NCBI RefSeq assembly: GCF_031010195.1
Contig: NZ_JAUAMC010000001.1
Location: 248,001-312,000, forward strand
Direction: 5' to 3'
Source: Halomonas sp. SpR8
Lineage (GTDB): Bacteria > Pseudomonadota > Gammaproteobacteria > Pseudomonadales > Halomonadaceae
Length of the DNA stretch: 64,000 bases
Position 1 is the first letter of the stretch; every line of letters starts with the position of its first letter. The notes under the pieces are model-generated. The model saw only the letters and a program-made list of their open reading frames with translations, did no database searches and was not told where the DNA came from. The position numbers and the translations under genes are program-made. Shown in pieces: positions 27,984-37,249 of the stretch.

Positions 27984-28640
27984 CTAATCCCGCAAACTCA
28001 TAATCCGCCAATGGCGCTCTTCAGCGACTTGGCGCAGAGTATCGTCGGGGTCGACGGCGACGGGGTGGTCGACTTTTTCTAACAGCGGCAAATCATTGTG
28101 TGAGTCACTGTAGAACCAGGCGCCGTCCATTGAGAGGTCCTGCTGTTCAAGCCACTCGTTCAAGCGAGTAACTTTGCCTTCGCGGTAGCTGGGAATGCCC
28201 GAGACACGTCCGGTGTAGCGGCCCTCTCTTACTTCTGGATTGACAGCAATCAAGTTATCTACACCCAGTCGCTCGGCAATTGGCGCAGTAATAAAGCGGT
28301 TAGTGGCGGTAATAATCAGTAACGTGTCGCCTTGGGTGCGGTGGCGGCCTAGCAGCTCTTCTGCTTTGGGCAGAATGCTGGGCTCTATTTTGCTGGCCAT
28401 AAACTGCTGGTGCCAGGCAGATAGCTGTTCGGGAGAATTATCGGCCAGCGGCTTGAGCGCCATTTCTAAAAAGGCCGCCATATCCAGAGTGCCGGCGTTG
28501 TAATCGGCCATGAAGCGCTCGTTGGCTTCCCGGTATGCGATTGGATCGACTGCCCCTTGTTCGAGTAAAAATTCTCCCCAGGCATGATCGCTGTCGATGG
28601 ATAGCAATGTATTATCCAAATCGAATATGGCCAGACTCAC
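27984..28640 (-). CDS. HAD-IB family phosphatase (SerB-like)
   Basis: A 218-residue HAD hydrolase. Motif I is FDLDNTLLSIDSDHAWGEFL, motif II is LLIITATNRF, and motif III/IV is GAWFYSDSHNDLPLLEK. It belongs to the HAD-IB group near phosphoserine phosphatase; the substrate is not determined by sequence. The start is a GTG at 28640 with GGGGAG upstream. In pseudomonads the orthologue lies next to rppH and ptsP, as here. A short CCATTCA-type heptamer duplication (27964-27979) lies just after its stop. Confidence 0.85.
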   Translation of the reverse strand: MSLAIFDLDNTLLSIDSDHAWGEFLLEQGAVDPIAYREANERFMADYNAGTLDMAAFLEMALKPLADNSPEQLSAWHQQFMASKIEPSILPKAEELLGRHRTQGDTLLIITATNRFITAPIAERLGVDNLIAVNPEVREGRYTGRVSGIPSYREGKVTRLNEWLEQQDLSMDGAWFYSDSHNDLPLLEKVDHPVAVDPDDTLRQVAEERHWRIMSLRD

Positions 28641-28847
28641 GGCGCTCCCCTTTTTTTAAGTGATTGAAAGTAAATGGTCAGTAGTGCTTTGCCATAAGTA
28701 CTTGTGATAAGTACTTTGCCAGAAATGCTCTGAAAGCCGCTAGTTAGGCAAATAGCGGAGGCGAATTATCGCAGAGTCGCCTTGCCATTCCCACTAACGC
28801 ACGCGTCTCGCGACCTCCCTGAAACATAACCATTCATCACATGGCGT

Positions 28848-28853
28848 TATAAT
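28848..28853 (+). promoter_or_regulatory. Predicted -10 element of the rppH promoter
   Basis: An exact TATAAT, 66 bp ahead of the chosen rppH start. No good -35 hexamer lies at the expected distance, so this is only a partial match. The rest of the 280-bp divergent gap (28641-28919) contains repeated AAGTACTT-like words at about 28696-28722 but no gene. Confidence 0.4.
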
Positions 28854-28919
28854 GTATTGATACGCTTGTCACCCTTGTGGAAAAATGGGGACAACTGAAA
28901 ATTTATGAAGGTGATGTCC

Positions 28920-29411
28920 GTGATCGACGCTGACGGCTTTCGCCCCAATGTTGGCATTATCATTGCCAATAGCCAGGGGCAGCTGCTTTGGGCGCGTCGG
29001 GTAGGACAAAATGCGTGGCAATTTCCCCAGGGGGGCATCAATGCAAGCGAGACGCCACAACAAGCACTTTTTCGTGAGCTTTACGAAGAGATCGGCCTAA
29101 CTGCCGACGATGTTGACATTGTTGCCTGCACCCGGGGCTGGCTACGCTACCGTCTGCCACGACGTATGATTCGCACACATTCGCGTCCGGTCTGTATAGG
29201 CCAGAAGCAGAAGTGGTATTTACTTAAAATCCGTTGCCAGGAAAGCCAAATCTGTATGACGGCAACCCCGACACCTGAATTTGATGGGTGGCGATGGGTC
29301 AGTTACTGGTACCCGCTAGGGCAGGTAGTGCCTTTTAAGCGAGAGGTATATCGGCGCGCGCTGCGAGAGTTGTCTCCCCGCGTTCAGCGCCTGGTACAGG
29401 ATGATGAATAG
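28920..29411 (+). CDS. rppH: RNA pyrophosphohydrolase
   Basis: About 163 residues of a Nudix enzyme that converts 5'-triphosphate mRNA to monophosphate, the trigger for RNase E decay. The Nudix box is complete ([20 protein letters not shown] then IGL). Three nearby starts are in frame. The GTG at 28920 gives [13 protein letters not shown], matching the MIDDDGYRPNVG N-terminus of E. coli RppH, and has an AAGGTGA ribosome site. ATGs at 28905 and 28914 would add up to five residues. It is followed by ptsP, as in many gammaproteobacteria. Confidence 0.92.
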   Translation: MIDADGFRPNVGIIIANSQGQLLWARRVGQNAWQFPQGGINASETPQQALFRELYEEIGLTADDVDIVACTRGWLRYRLPRRMIRTHSRPVCIGQKQKWYLLKIRCQESQICMTATPTPEFDGWRWVSYWYPLGQVVPFKREVYRRALRELSPRVQRLVQDDE

Positions 29412-29494
29412 GGCAGAAGAATAGGGCGTCGTGCCGCTGCCCAAGGTAGCGCGGCGGCAGTCTGCCAGGAAATTCCTCAGCGAGGCAAATAATA

Positions 29495-31774
29495 GTGAAA
29501 AGTAAAACGTCCATGCTTGAGGTGCTGCGCCGAGTTATTCAGGAAGTGAATGGCGCGCGCAACCTCGACGCCGCGCTGTCTACGATGGTACGCCGAATTC
29601 GTAAAGCGATGCAGACCGATGTCTGCTCCTTCTACCTCTACGATAAAGAGCTTGAGTCGCTGGTATTAATGGAGACCATTGGTCTGCGCACCCAAGCAGT
29701 AGGGCGCGTCGTGCTACCATTAGGTGAAGGCCTGGTGGGATTGGTGGCCAAGCGTAGCGAACCGCTTAACCTCGAAGACGCTCAAATGCACCCGCAATTC
29801 CGCTATTTTGAAGCCACCGGTGAAGAGCGTTACTCAAGCTTCTTAGGTGTGCCGATCATTCATCAGCGCCACATGCTGGGCGTGCTGGTTGTGCAACAGG
29901 CCGAAAAGCGCCGCTATGACGATGAAGACGAAGCCTTTCTGGTTACTATGGCCGCTCAGTTGGCGGGTGTATTGGCTCACGCACTGGCTACCGGCAACCT
30001 GTTGCGCCCGGCGCTTGCTGGTGGCCAGGCGATGTTTAAAGGCGTCGCTGCTTCGCCAGGCATGGCCATGGGCGAAGCGGTGGTGATTTCCCCGCCTGCC
30101 GATTTAAATAGTGTGCCCGACCTGATTCCCCGTGATCAAGATTATGAAGTAGCGCGTCTAAAAGAAGCCATCGGCAAAACCCGCAGCGAAATTCGAGCCG
30201 CAGCCGAGCGCTTGGCAAGCCGTATTTCTGCTCAAGAGCTGGCGCTGTTTGATGTTTATCAACAGATGCTTGGCGAAGCGGCGCTGGCCGATGAAGTCGA
30301 AAAACGTATTCGTGAAGGGCAGTGGGCGCCCGGCGCACTGGCTGACGTAGTGCGCCGCCATGTGCAGTATTTAGAGCGGGTAGACGATAACTACCTGCGC
30401 GAGCGCGCAGCGGATATTCGCGATTTAGGGCGTCGAGTACTGGCGCACTTGCAGGAAGACACACCCTCTACGCCGGAAACTTACCCTGATAATGCCATTC
30501 TGGTCGGTGATGAAATCAGCGTGGCGATGCTGGGCGAAGTGCCCCGCGACAAACTTAAAGGGTTGGTTTCTGTGCGCGGTTCAAGCACCTCCCACGTGGC
30601 GATTGTGGCCCGCGCCATGGGGATTCCGACGGTGTTGGGCATGGTCGATTTGCCTCTACCGCGCCTAGGTGGCGCACCGGTGGTGCTGGATGGCCACCGT
30701 GGCCGTCTATTTGTGCGTCCTGCCCCTGAACTAACTGCGCGCTACGAAAGCCTGATTGCTGAAGAAGTGGCGCTTAGCGAGCTACTTGAGCACGAGCAGG
30801 ATCGCCCCAGCGCAACCCCCGACGGCCATATCATGCCGCTGATGGTGAATACCGGGTTGGCCGTCGATGCCACCGCGCTACTGAAAAGCCGCATTGCCGG
30901 CGTTGGGCTGTACCGCACCGAAGTGCCGTTTATGATTACCGAGCGCTTCCCGGGTGAAAAAGAGCAAACCAAACTCTACCGCGATCAGCTCGAAGGCTTT
31001 GCGCCACTGCCAGTGGTGATGCGTACTCTGGATATTGGTGGTGATAAAGATCTGCCCTATTTCCCGATTGACGAAGCTAACCCGTTTCTTGGCTGGCGCG
31101 GTATGCGCGTCACGCTGGATCACCCCGAAGTGCTGATGGTGCAACTGCGCGCCATGCTCAAAGCCTCGTTCGATCTAGACAATCTCTATGTGCTGTTCCC
31201 CATGATCACCAATGTGGAAGAGGTGGATGAGGCGCTGCGCTTGCTAGATCGCGCGATTCTGGAGCTGGGGGAGGAAGGGATTATAGTTGCTCGACCCCAG
31301 GTCGGCGTGATGATTGAGGTGCCGGCCACCATTTACCAAATGGATGCGCTGGCTAAGCGAGTCGACTTCTTCTCCGTGGGCAGCAACGATCTTACCCAGT
31401 ACTTACTGGCCGTGGACCGTAATAACCCGAGGGTGTCGAGCCTTTACGATGCGCTGCACCCGGCTGTACTTGGCGCGCTGCAAGAGCTTGCCAGCGATGC
31501 GACGCGGCTCAATAAGCCCATTTCGCTATGCGGTGAGCTAGCCGGTGACCCTGCCGGCGCGCTGCTCTTGATGGCGATGGGCTTTACCAGCTTATCAATG
31601 AATGCTCCCAGCCTGCCTAAAGTGCGCGCCGCCATACGTCGGGTGCCGTTTACCGATGCACAGCAACTGCTTAAAGAAGTGATGACGCTAGATACACCTG
31701 CCCAGGTGCATGCCCATTTGGATAACCGCTTGGATGAGTGGCAGTTGTCGCATCTAATGCCTCCTCGGGATTAG
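29495..31774 (+). CDS. ptsP: Phosphoenolpyruvate-protein phosphotransferase PtsP (EI-Ntr)
   Basis: A 759-residue EI-Ntr, the first enzyme of the nitrogen phosphotransferase relay. It has an N-terminal GAF sensor domain (residues about 15-165, sensing glutamine in other species), a swivelling phosphohistidine domain with VRGSSTSHVAIVARAMGIP (catalytic His) and the PEP-binding barrel (NPFLGWRGMRVTLDHPEVL; SVGSNDLTQYLLAVDRNN; CGELAGDP). The start is a GTG at 29495 with GAGG nine bases upstream. The ATG at 29513 (MLEVLRRVIQEV) matches homologue N-termini and is an alternative. Confidence 0.95.
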   Translation: MKSKTSMLEVLRRVIQEVNGARNLDAALSTMVRRIRKAMQTDVCSFYLYDKELESLVLMETIGLRTQAVGRVVLPLGEGLVGLVAKRSEPLNLEDAQMHPQFRYFEATGEERYSSFLGVPIIHQRHMLGVLVVQQAEKRRYDDEDEAFLVTMAAQLAGVLAHALATGNLLRPALAGGQAMFKGVAASPGMAMGEAVVISPPADLNSVPDLIPRDQDYEVARLKEAIGKTRSEIRAAAERLASRISAQELALFDVYQQMLGEAALADEVEKRIREGQWAPGALADVVRRHVQYLERVDDNYLRERAADIRDLGRRVLAHLQEDTPSTPETYPDNAILVGDEISVAMLGEVPRDKLKGLVSVRGSSTSHVAIVARAMGIPTVLGMVDLPLPRLGGAPVVLDGHRGRLFVRPAPELTARYESLIAEEVALSELLEHEQDRPSATPDGHIMPLMVNTGLAVDATALLKSRIAGVGLYRTEVPFMITERFPGEKEQTKLYRDQLEGFAPLPVVMRTLDIGGDKDLPYFPIDEANPFLGWRGMRVTLDHPEVLMVQLRAMLKASFDLDNLYVLFPMITNVEEVDEALRLLDRAILELGEEGIIVARPQVGVMIEVPATIYQMDALAKRVDFFSVGSNDLTQYLLAVDRNNPRVSSLYDALHPAVLGALQELASDATRLNKPISLCGELAGDPAGALLLMAMGFTSLSMNAPSLPKVRAAIRRVPFTDAQQLLKEVMTLDTPAQVHAHLDNRLDEWQLSHLMPPRD

Positions 31775-31781
31775 CTCGGGA

Positions 31782-32633
31782 TTAATCAGTGAGTTCGCTG
31801 GGTAGCGCCAGGGTGGTTTCGCCCTCAAAGCGCCCCATCGGGCCAAAGCGCTGCTCGGTAATCTCAATGTTTCCTTGTGCATCTAACGTCAGCCATGAAG
31901 TGGCACGCGTACCATAGCGCTCGCCAACGATAAACGCCGCTGAGAGCTGGCGCTCCAACTCAAGCCCCACGCCTGTGTCTGGCAACGCTTCAACAGCCGC
32001 TTCTTGGGAATTTTGCATCGCCCGCTGAACAGCCGAAGGCCATGCTAATAAAGGGCTTTTTTGTGATGTGCGCTCTTGTGAAAAACGCTCTTGTAGCATA
32101 CGTTCTTTTAACAAACGTTCTTGTAATAAGCTCTGCTCAAGCGCACTGCGCACCTGTACAAGCTTCGGCCAGGGTGAATTAAGGTCGGCGTTGGATAACC
32201 CATGTACACCGGGGGCAACCTCGTTAAGAGTCAGGCGGTCAAGACCACGGTGCAGGTGCCAAAGCCGTTGCGGCGTGGCGACCAGCAGATTAAAGCCCGC
32301 ATACCGCCATGCTTCGCCTCGGCCAAGCGTCATCAGCCACGCTTCAATATCGTCACACTGCAGGGCATCAGCGACCAGCTCGCCGCGACTGGGGGCGCCG
32401 GGTGGTACCTGTAGTTGAGGGTCGCGCACATTGGTCAATGCGGCCACCACGCCGCCGCGCTTGGCAGCTAGCCATGAGCCGCCAGCCTCTAAATCTCGCC
32501 CACCTACCAAACCAGGGGAGTCCTGCCAGTGAGCTAGTGGTGCGGTAGGGCGTGCATGGAATTCATCGCGGTTGCCCATCAGTTGTAAAGGCACCGGTGT
32601 GCCGGGCTGCCAAGCAAACGTTATTAGACACAT
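31782..32633 (-). CDS. NRDE/TANGO2 family protein
   Basis: A 283-residue protein beginning MCLITFAW with the family's NRDE motif (LMGNRDEFHARPT) and the GGRDLEAGGSWLA block. NRDE (TANGO2) proteins have a catalytic-type N-terminal cysteine and have been linked to haem handling; the biochemical role is unsettled. Residues about 170-190 hold an unusual run of [LMF][LS][QK]ER pentapeptides encoded by a 15-base tandem repeat (32071-32130). It is convergent with ptsP. Confidence 0.8.
   Translation of the reverse strand: MCLITFAWQPGTPVPLQLMGNRDEFHARPTAPLAHWQDSPGLVGGRDLEAGGSWLAAKRGGVVAALTNVRDPQLQVPPGAPSRGELVADALQCDDIEAWLMTLGRGEAWRYAGFNLLVATPQRLWHLHRGLDRLTLNEVAPGVHGLSNADLNSPWPKLVQVRSALEQSLLQERLLKERMLQERFSQERTSQKSPLLAWPSAVQRAMQNSQEAAVEALPDTGVGLELERQLSAAFIVGERYGTRATSWLTLDAQGNIEITEQRFGPMGRFEGETTLALPSELTD
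32071..32130. repeat. 15-bp intragenic repeat in the NRDE gene
   Basis: Four consecutive 15-base units at 32071-32085, 32086-32100, 32101-32115 and 32116-32130, each starting CG[CT]TCTT. On the coding (minus) strand they encode repeated LLQER-like pentapeptides, so copy-number change would keep frame. Confidence 0.75.
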
Positions 32634-32680
32634 ACCATCATCACAGACAGATCCTCATAGACATACCATCATCACAGACA
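32630..32680. repeat. 20-bp direct repeat at the NRDE gene 5' end
   Basis: ACATACCATCATCACAGACA occurs at 32630-32649, where it includes the NRDE start codon, and again at 32661-32680. The rest of the 257-bp divergent gap up to the sensor gene holds no recognisable gene. Confidence 0.7.
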
Positions 32681-32890
32681 TAGCAAACTCGCATACAAAA
32701 AGGGTGAAAAGCGTTCAACGGAAGAGCAGCATGACAGTCACGAAGCGTAGACGTACACTTGCTCCCGTATCATGTTTGTAGCATAAATTACGGCCTTAGT
32801 TGGGTGTGAGTGTCGTCCGCGGCAGGTGCCCTAGGAGTTAATCAGCGGTCACGTTATCACAGGCCTTTTGGTCAATAGGAAGGCGAGATC

Positions 32891-34072
32891 ATGCAGCGCT
32901 ATCAACGGGAGCACTTTTGGAACGCTATTGTGTGGCCTCTATTGTGGCCTCTGCTGCTGTTGCAGGCAGCATTAATAGTACTCTGCATAGCGGTAGGGGC
33001 ATTAGTGTGGTGGATGTCGCCAAGCTATACCTCCTGGAGCACCCTGCTTTGGTTGATGATGGCTCTGCTAATCGGCAGCAGTTTAAATGTTGGCGCCTTT
33101 TTGATGCTAGTGAAAGCACGCGCCCGACGAAAAGACTCACTTTTTATGCAAGAACTCACCGAACTTGAACAGCATAGCCAAACGCTCTGTGCCACGGTTG
33201 CACGTTCGTTACCAGCGCATAACGACTCCCCGCCGGATGCTGTCGACGAATCTCTCCTGCCTCTTAAGCGATTAGCCCGCGTCAATGAAGTGCTAGCAGG
33301 ACTCGATCGCTTTATAAGCTCTTCGCAAGACGTCACTGCGGCTACCAAAAACGCCCATCAAGAGCATGAGCAAACGCTATTAGACGACCTTCAGCATCAT
33401 CAGCGGCAGCTCAAGCACGTAATCGCCGGGCGTGAAAGGGCGCGTGAAGAGTCACGTTTGAAAACCAGCTATTTAACGCTGCTTCAGAGTGAAACCGATA
33501 GCTTGCTAGAGCATTTAAACTCAATGGTCGAAAACGAAATTACCGATATCGACCGGCAAAACGTTACGGAAGTACATGAGCGCCTGACGGATATTCGCGC
33601 GTTGTTAGCCAATATTGTTCAGCAGAGCAGTGCCGAACAGCTAAAGAGCGACAGGGGCTCGGCACCACAACGCCACTTACATGTGTTAGTGGTCGACGAT
33701 GGCCCCGTCAATTTGATGCTGGCGCGGCAAATGCTTGAAGCCCAAGGACTGAAGGTAGAAGGCGTTAGTAGCGGCGAACAAGCGCTTGAGCGACAACGCA
33801 GCGTCGTTTTTGATCTGGTGTTTATGGATATCTACATGCCCACCCTGGATGGGCTGGAAACCACTCGGCAGTGGCGCAAGTACGAGCGCGCCCAAGGAAG
33901 TAGTCAAAGCGTGCTGGTCGCGCTGACAGCCAACGCTGATAATGCCAGACGCGAAGCCTGCTTAGCCGCAGGTATGGACGATCTGCTTGCCAAACCATAT
34001 CAACCAAGAGATCTGGTGAATATGATCGCATGCTGGTTTCCTGACACCATTAAAGCAACTCCCACTGTATGA
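32891..34072 (+). CDS. Degenerate hybrid sensor kinase: membrane anchor, dimerisation coil and receiver domain
   Basis: A 393-residue protein with two N-terminal transmembrane helices (about residues 15-38 and 50-75), a long helical region (80-250) and a C-terminal receiver domain (about 258-385). Receiver landmarks are intact: VVDDGPVNLMLARQ, phosphoacceptor Asp in FMDIYMPTLDG, ALTANA and LAKPYQPRD. Around residue 195 the helix reads RLKTSYLTLLQSETDSLL, which aligns with the kinase dimerisation motif K-S-x-F-L-x-x-M-S-H-E but has Ser where the phosphoaccepting His should be. There is no ATP-binding domain. It therefore looks like a relic of a BarA/GacS-type hybrid kinase that can only receive phosphate. 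It is coupled to the TauE gene (ATGA). Confidence 0.75.
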   Translation: MQRYQREHFWNAIVWPLLWPLLLLQAALIVLCIAVGALVWWMSPSYTSWSTLLWLMMALLIGSSLNVGAFLMLVKARARRKDSLFMQELTELEQHSQTLCATVARSLPAHNDSPPDAVDESLLPLKRLARVNEVLAGLDRFISSSQDVTAATKNAHQEHEQTLLDDLQHHQRQLKHVIAGRERAREESRLKTSYLTLLQSETDSLLEHLNSMVENEITDIDRQNVTEVHERLTDIRALLANIVQQSSAEQLKSDRGSAPQRHLHVLVVDDGPVNLMLARQMLEAQGLKVEGVSSGEQALERQRSVVFDLVFMDIYMPTLDGLETTRQWRKYERAQGSSQSVLVALTANADNARREACLAAGMDDLLAKPYQPRDLVNMIACWFPDTIKATPTV

Positions 34073-34866
34073 CGGCAGTGACGGCACTATCGATTTATTT
34101 AACCTTAGGGGCAGTCGCAGGCACCATGGCCGGTGTATTTGGCGTCGGTGGTGGGCTTATCATCGTTCCCGTGCTGGTGTTTGCGTTCGGCCTGCAGAAC
34201 GTCGCCTCTGAAATCATCATGCACTTAGCAATCGGTACCTCTCTCGCAACCATACTTGTCACGGGATCCTCTTCAGCTCTGGGCCATTTCCGTAGAGGCA
34301 GCATACATCGACCCTGGTTTAAAGCATTGCTGCCAGGCTTAGTATTAGGGGCTGTCGCTGGGGTATTTGTCGCTGATAATCTCTCTGGTACGTCGCTGGG
34401 AACTATGTTTGGCATCTTTGTTCTACTCATTGCCGCAAAAATGGTGTTTGGCTTAACGCCAAAGCCTGGCAGTGTGGCCCCCGGTAAATGGGTAATGGCG
34501 TTAGCCGGGGTTATGATTGGCGGCATCTCCGCGCTTTTCGGGATTGGCGGTGGCGCCATGACTGTGCCGCTCCTGTCACGCTGTGGAGCCAGTATGACTC
34601 AGGCGGTTGGCACGGCTGCAGCGGTCGGCTTGCCTATCGCGCTGGTAGGGGCGCTGGTGTTTATCGTTGTTGGGTGGGGAAATCCGCTACTGCCTGCCTG
34701 GGCGACCGGCTTTGTGATGTGGCCGGCGTTTTTCAGTATCGTTGTTACCAGCGTTCCTTTTGCCCGCTTAGGCGTTAAACTTGCCCACGTTTTGCCTGCT
34801 CAAGCGCTACGGCTCTCTTTTGCGCTGCTGCTAGCAGTGATAGGAGTACGCTTCCTGCTCTCCTAG
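34069..34866 (+). CDS. TauE/SafE family membrane permease
   Basis: A 265-residue polytopic membrane protein with the duplicated TauE/SafE half-repeats: GVFGVGGGLIIVPVLVF in the first half and ALFGIGGGAMTVPLLSRCG in the second. Family members export sulfite, sulfoacetate or related organosulfur anions, or import other anions. The actual substrate is unknown. Start overlaps the degenerate sensor gene by four bases. An orthologue occupies the same place between ptsP and lgt in pseudomonads. Confidence 0.88.
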   Translation: MTAVTALSIYLTLGAVAGTMAGVFGVGGGLIIVPVLVFAFGLQNVASEIIMHLAIGTSLATILVTGSSSALGHFRRGSIHRPWFKALLPGLVLGAVAGVFVADNLSGTSLGTMFGIFVLLIAAKMVFGLTPKPGSVAPGKWVMALAGVMIGGISALFGIGGGAMTVPLLSRCGASMTQAVGTAAAVGLPIALVGALVFIVVGWGNPLLPAWATGFVMWPAFFSIVVTSVPFARLGVKLAHVLPAQALRLSFALLLAVIGVRFLLS

Positions 34867-34949
34867 CGCTTGACTGTTTTGCTAGCAGAGAGGGCGTTTT
34901 CAGCGCTTCGAAAATGAATAATTCCTTTTGGTCAGAGTAGAGAGTGTAA

Positions 34950-35747
34950 ATGATTAATTACCCGACGATTGACCCAGTGGCTATCTCCCTAGGGCCACTG
35001 CAGGTCCATTGGTATGGCTTGATGTACGTAGTGGGTTTTGTTGCCGCTTGGTGGCTCGGCTGTCGGCGCGCCTCACGCATTGGCCTCAATAATGACGATA
35101 TTGGCGATTTACTCTTCTACTGCGCCATAGGCGTCGTGGCCGGCGGGCGCTTAGGCTATGCGCTGTTTTACGGGCTTGGGCAGTGGTCAGCCGACCCGCT
35201 CTGGATCTTCCGCGTATGGGATGGCGGTATGAGCTTTCACGGCGGACTTCTCGGTGTATTGCTCGCGGCCTGGATATTTGCCCGCCGCAAACAGTTGGCA
35301 TTCCTAACGCTCACTGACTTTATCGCGCCAGTCGTGCCCATTGGCTTGGGCGCCGGGCGTATCGGTAACTTTATTAACCACGAGCTACCAGGAAATATTA
35401 CGTCACTGCCCTGGGGCATGCCCTTTCCTGGGATGGGGCCGGAACCCCGCCATCCATCAGCGCTTTATGAGGCTCTGTTAGAAGGTGCCGTGCTATTCGT
35501 AATACTCTGGTGGGCCTCCGCCAAGCCGACGTCGCGTGGGTTTATATCCGGGCTATTTTTAGTTTGCTACGGCGTTTTCCGCTTTATGGTCGAATTCGTG
35601 CGCATGCCCGACGCCCATATCGGCTACATCGCCTTTGGCTGGGTGACGATGGGTATGCTGCTTACGCTGCCGATGATCGCGCTGGGGCTCATTATTATCG
35701 CCTGGTCGCGCTCCCAACCGGTGGATGTGAAAATCCAAAGCGCCTAA
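34950..35747 (+). CDS. lgt: Prolipoprotein diacylglyceryl transferase
   Basis: A 265-residue inner-membrane enzyme that transfers diacylglycerol from phosphatidylglycerol to the lipobox cysteine of prolipoproteins, the first step of lipoprotein maturation. The Lgt signature [15 protein letters not shown] is complete and the essential HGGLLG histidine is present. About seven transmembrane helices are predicted. It precedes thyA as in many proteobacteria. Confidence 0.96.
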   Translation: MINYPTIDPVAISLGPLQVHWYGLMYVVGFVAAWWLGCRRASRIGLNNDDIGDLLFYCAIGVVAGGRLGYALFYGLGQWSADPLWIFRVWDGGMSFHGGLLGVLLAAWIFARRKQLAFLTLTDFIAPVVPIGLGAGRIGNFINHELPGNITSLPWGMPFPGMGPEPRHPSALYEALLEGAVLFVILWWASAKPTSRGFISGLFLVCYGVFRFMVEFVRMPDAHIGYIAFGWVTMGMLLTLPMIALGLIIIAWSRSQPVDVKIQSA

Positions 35748-35857
35748 GGAAGAAGTGCTCAGCTTGATGGCCAATGAGAGGGGGGATCTTCGCATTGCCC
35801 CTTATGGCCTCACCACCTAGAATAAACCGCTACATAGCCTGTTAATTTGGAAACTCT

Positions 35858-36676
35858 GTGACTGCACCAACGCCCGCGCTTGAGCAACCCTATTTAGATT
35901 TAATGCAAACCGTTCTGGAGCATGGCATTGATCGCCATGATCGCACGGGCGTGGGTACGCGCTCCGTGTTTGGTCATCAAATGCGCTTTGACTTATCGCG
36001 TGGTTTTCCGCTGCTTACCACCAAAAAGCTGCATCTTCGCTCGATCATTCACGAACTCTTATGGTTCTTGGCGGGCGACACCAATATTGCCTACCTAAAA
36101 GAGAACGGGGTGCGGATTTGGGATGATTGGGCGGATGAAAACGGTGACCTGGGCCCCGTTTACGGCTACCAGTGGCGAAGCTGGCCCGACCCAAAAGGCG
36201 GCAGCGTTGACCAGATAGCCAAAGTGCTTGAGCAAATTCGCACCTCACCCCAATCACGTCGCTTGATCGTTTCAGCCTGGAACCCAGCCCAGGTAGACGA
36301 AATGCAGCTACCGCCATGCCACTGCCTGTTTCAGTTCTACGTCGCTAATGGAAAGCTGTCGTGCCAGCTCTATCAGCGCAGCGCCGATATTTTTCTCGGT
36401 GTACCGTTTAATATCGCAAGCTACGCACTGCTGTTGACCATGGTCGCGCAAGTCACTGGTCTCCAGCCGGGTGAATTTATCCATACCCTGGGCGATGCGC
36501 ACCTCTACAGTAACCATTTAGAGCAGGCGCAGGAGCAATTAACGCGCATCCCCAAGGCAGCGCCAAAGCTGGTGCTTAATCCAGAAATTGACGATCTGTT
36601 TGCGTTCCGCTTTGAAGATATCCACATTGACGCTTACGAGGCGCACCCGCACATCAAAGCCGAGGTGGCGGTATGA
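35858..36676 (+). CDS. thyA: Thymidylate synthase
   Basis: A 272-residue ThyA that methylates dUMP to dTMP using methylene-tetrahydrofolate. The catalytic cysteine is in [13 protein letters not shown], and [20 protein letters not shown] and GDAHLYSNH are the conserved nucleotide and folate sites. The start is a GTG. The stop overlaps the folA start (ATGA), pairing the dihydrofolate-producing enzyme with the reductase that recycles it. Confidence 0.96.
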   Translation: MTAPTPALEQPYLDLMQTVLEHGIDRHDRTGVGTRSVFGHQMRFDLSRGFPLLTTKKLHLRSIIHELLWFLAGDTNIAYLKENGVRIWDDWADENGDLGPVYGYQWRSWPDPKGGSVDQIAKVLEQIRTSPQSRRLIVSAWNPAQVDEMQLPPCHCLFQFYVANGKLSCQLYQRSADIFLGVPFNIASYALLLTMVAQVTGLQPGEFIHTLGDAHLYSNHLEQAQEQLTRIPKAAPKLVLNPEIDDLFAFRFEDIHIDAYEAHPHIKAEVAV

Positions 36677-37230
36677 ACCAGCAAAGCGAGACCCTCAAGC
36701 ACAACGACGCTTTCGACTCCCTTGTGCCGGTGGCAATGATCGTCGCCATGGCTAAAAATCGCGTCATCGGCGTAGAGGGCAAACTGCCCTGGTACCTGCC
36801 GGAAGACTTAAAGTTTTTTAAGCGTATCACCCAAGCCAAACCGCTGGTGATGGGGCGTAAAACCTATGCGTCCATCGGCAAGCCGCTGCCTAATCGGCTT
36901 AATGTAGTGATCACTCGGAACGCCGAGTTTGCCCACGAAGGCATACGCGTGTGCCATGATTTGCCCGCAGCGCTTGCGCTTGCCGACCAGCATGCCACTA
37001 TTGAAGCAGCAGAGGAGATCATGGTGATGGGGGGCGGGGAGATTTACCGTCAGGCCCTACCTTTTGCTCAGCGGCTTTATATTACGGAAGTGGACATAGA
37101 CGTAGAAGGCGACGCAACGTTCCCTGACTTCGACCCCCAAGAGTGGCAAGAAGTACAGCGCGTAGCGGGGCAGCCAGCAGCAGGGCAGCCTAATTACGAT
37201 TTTGTAGTCTACGAGCGCATCGCCGACTGA
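36673..37230 (+). CDS. folA: Dihydrofolate reductase
   Basis: A 185-residue DHFR. Family blocks are [20 protein letters not shown], the acidic active-site segment [23 protein letters not shown] for NADPH, and [14 protein letters not shown]. It regenerates tetrahydrofolate used by ThyA. A charged N-terminal extension of about 18 residues precedes the usual start; the first ATG was kept because it overlaps thyA by four bases. A PAAGQP repeat lies near the C-terminus. Confidence 0.95.
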   Translation: MNQQSETLKHNDAFDSLVPVAMIVAMAKNRVIGVEGKLPWYLPEDLKFFKRITQAKPLVMGRKTYASIGKPLPNRLNVVITRNAEFAHEGIRVCHDLPAALALADQHATIEAAEEIMVMGGGEIYRQALPFAQRLYITEVDIDVEGDATFPDFDPQEWQEVQRVAGQPAAGQPNYDFVVYERIAD

Positions 37231-37249
37231 AAAGTCTAAGGAGAAGGCT

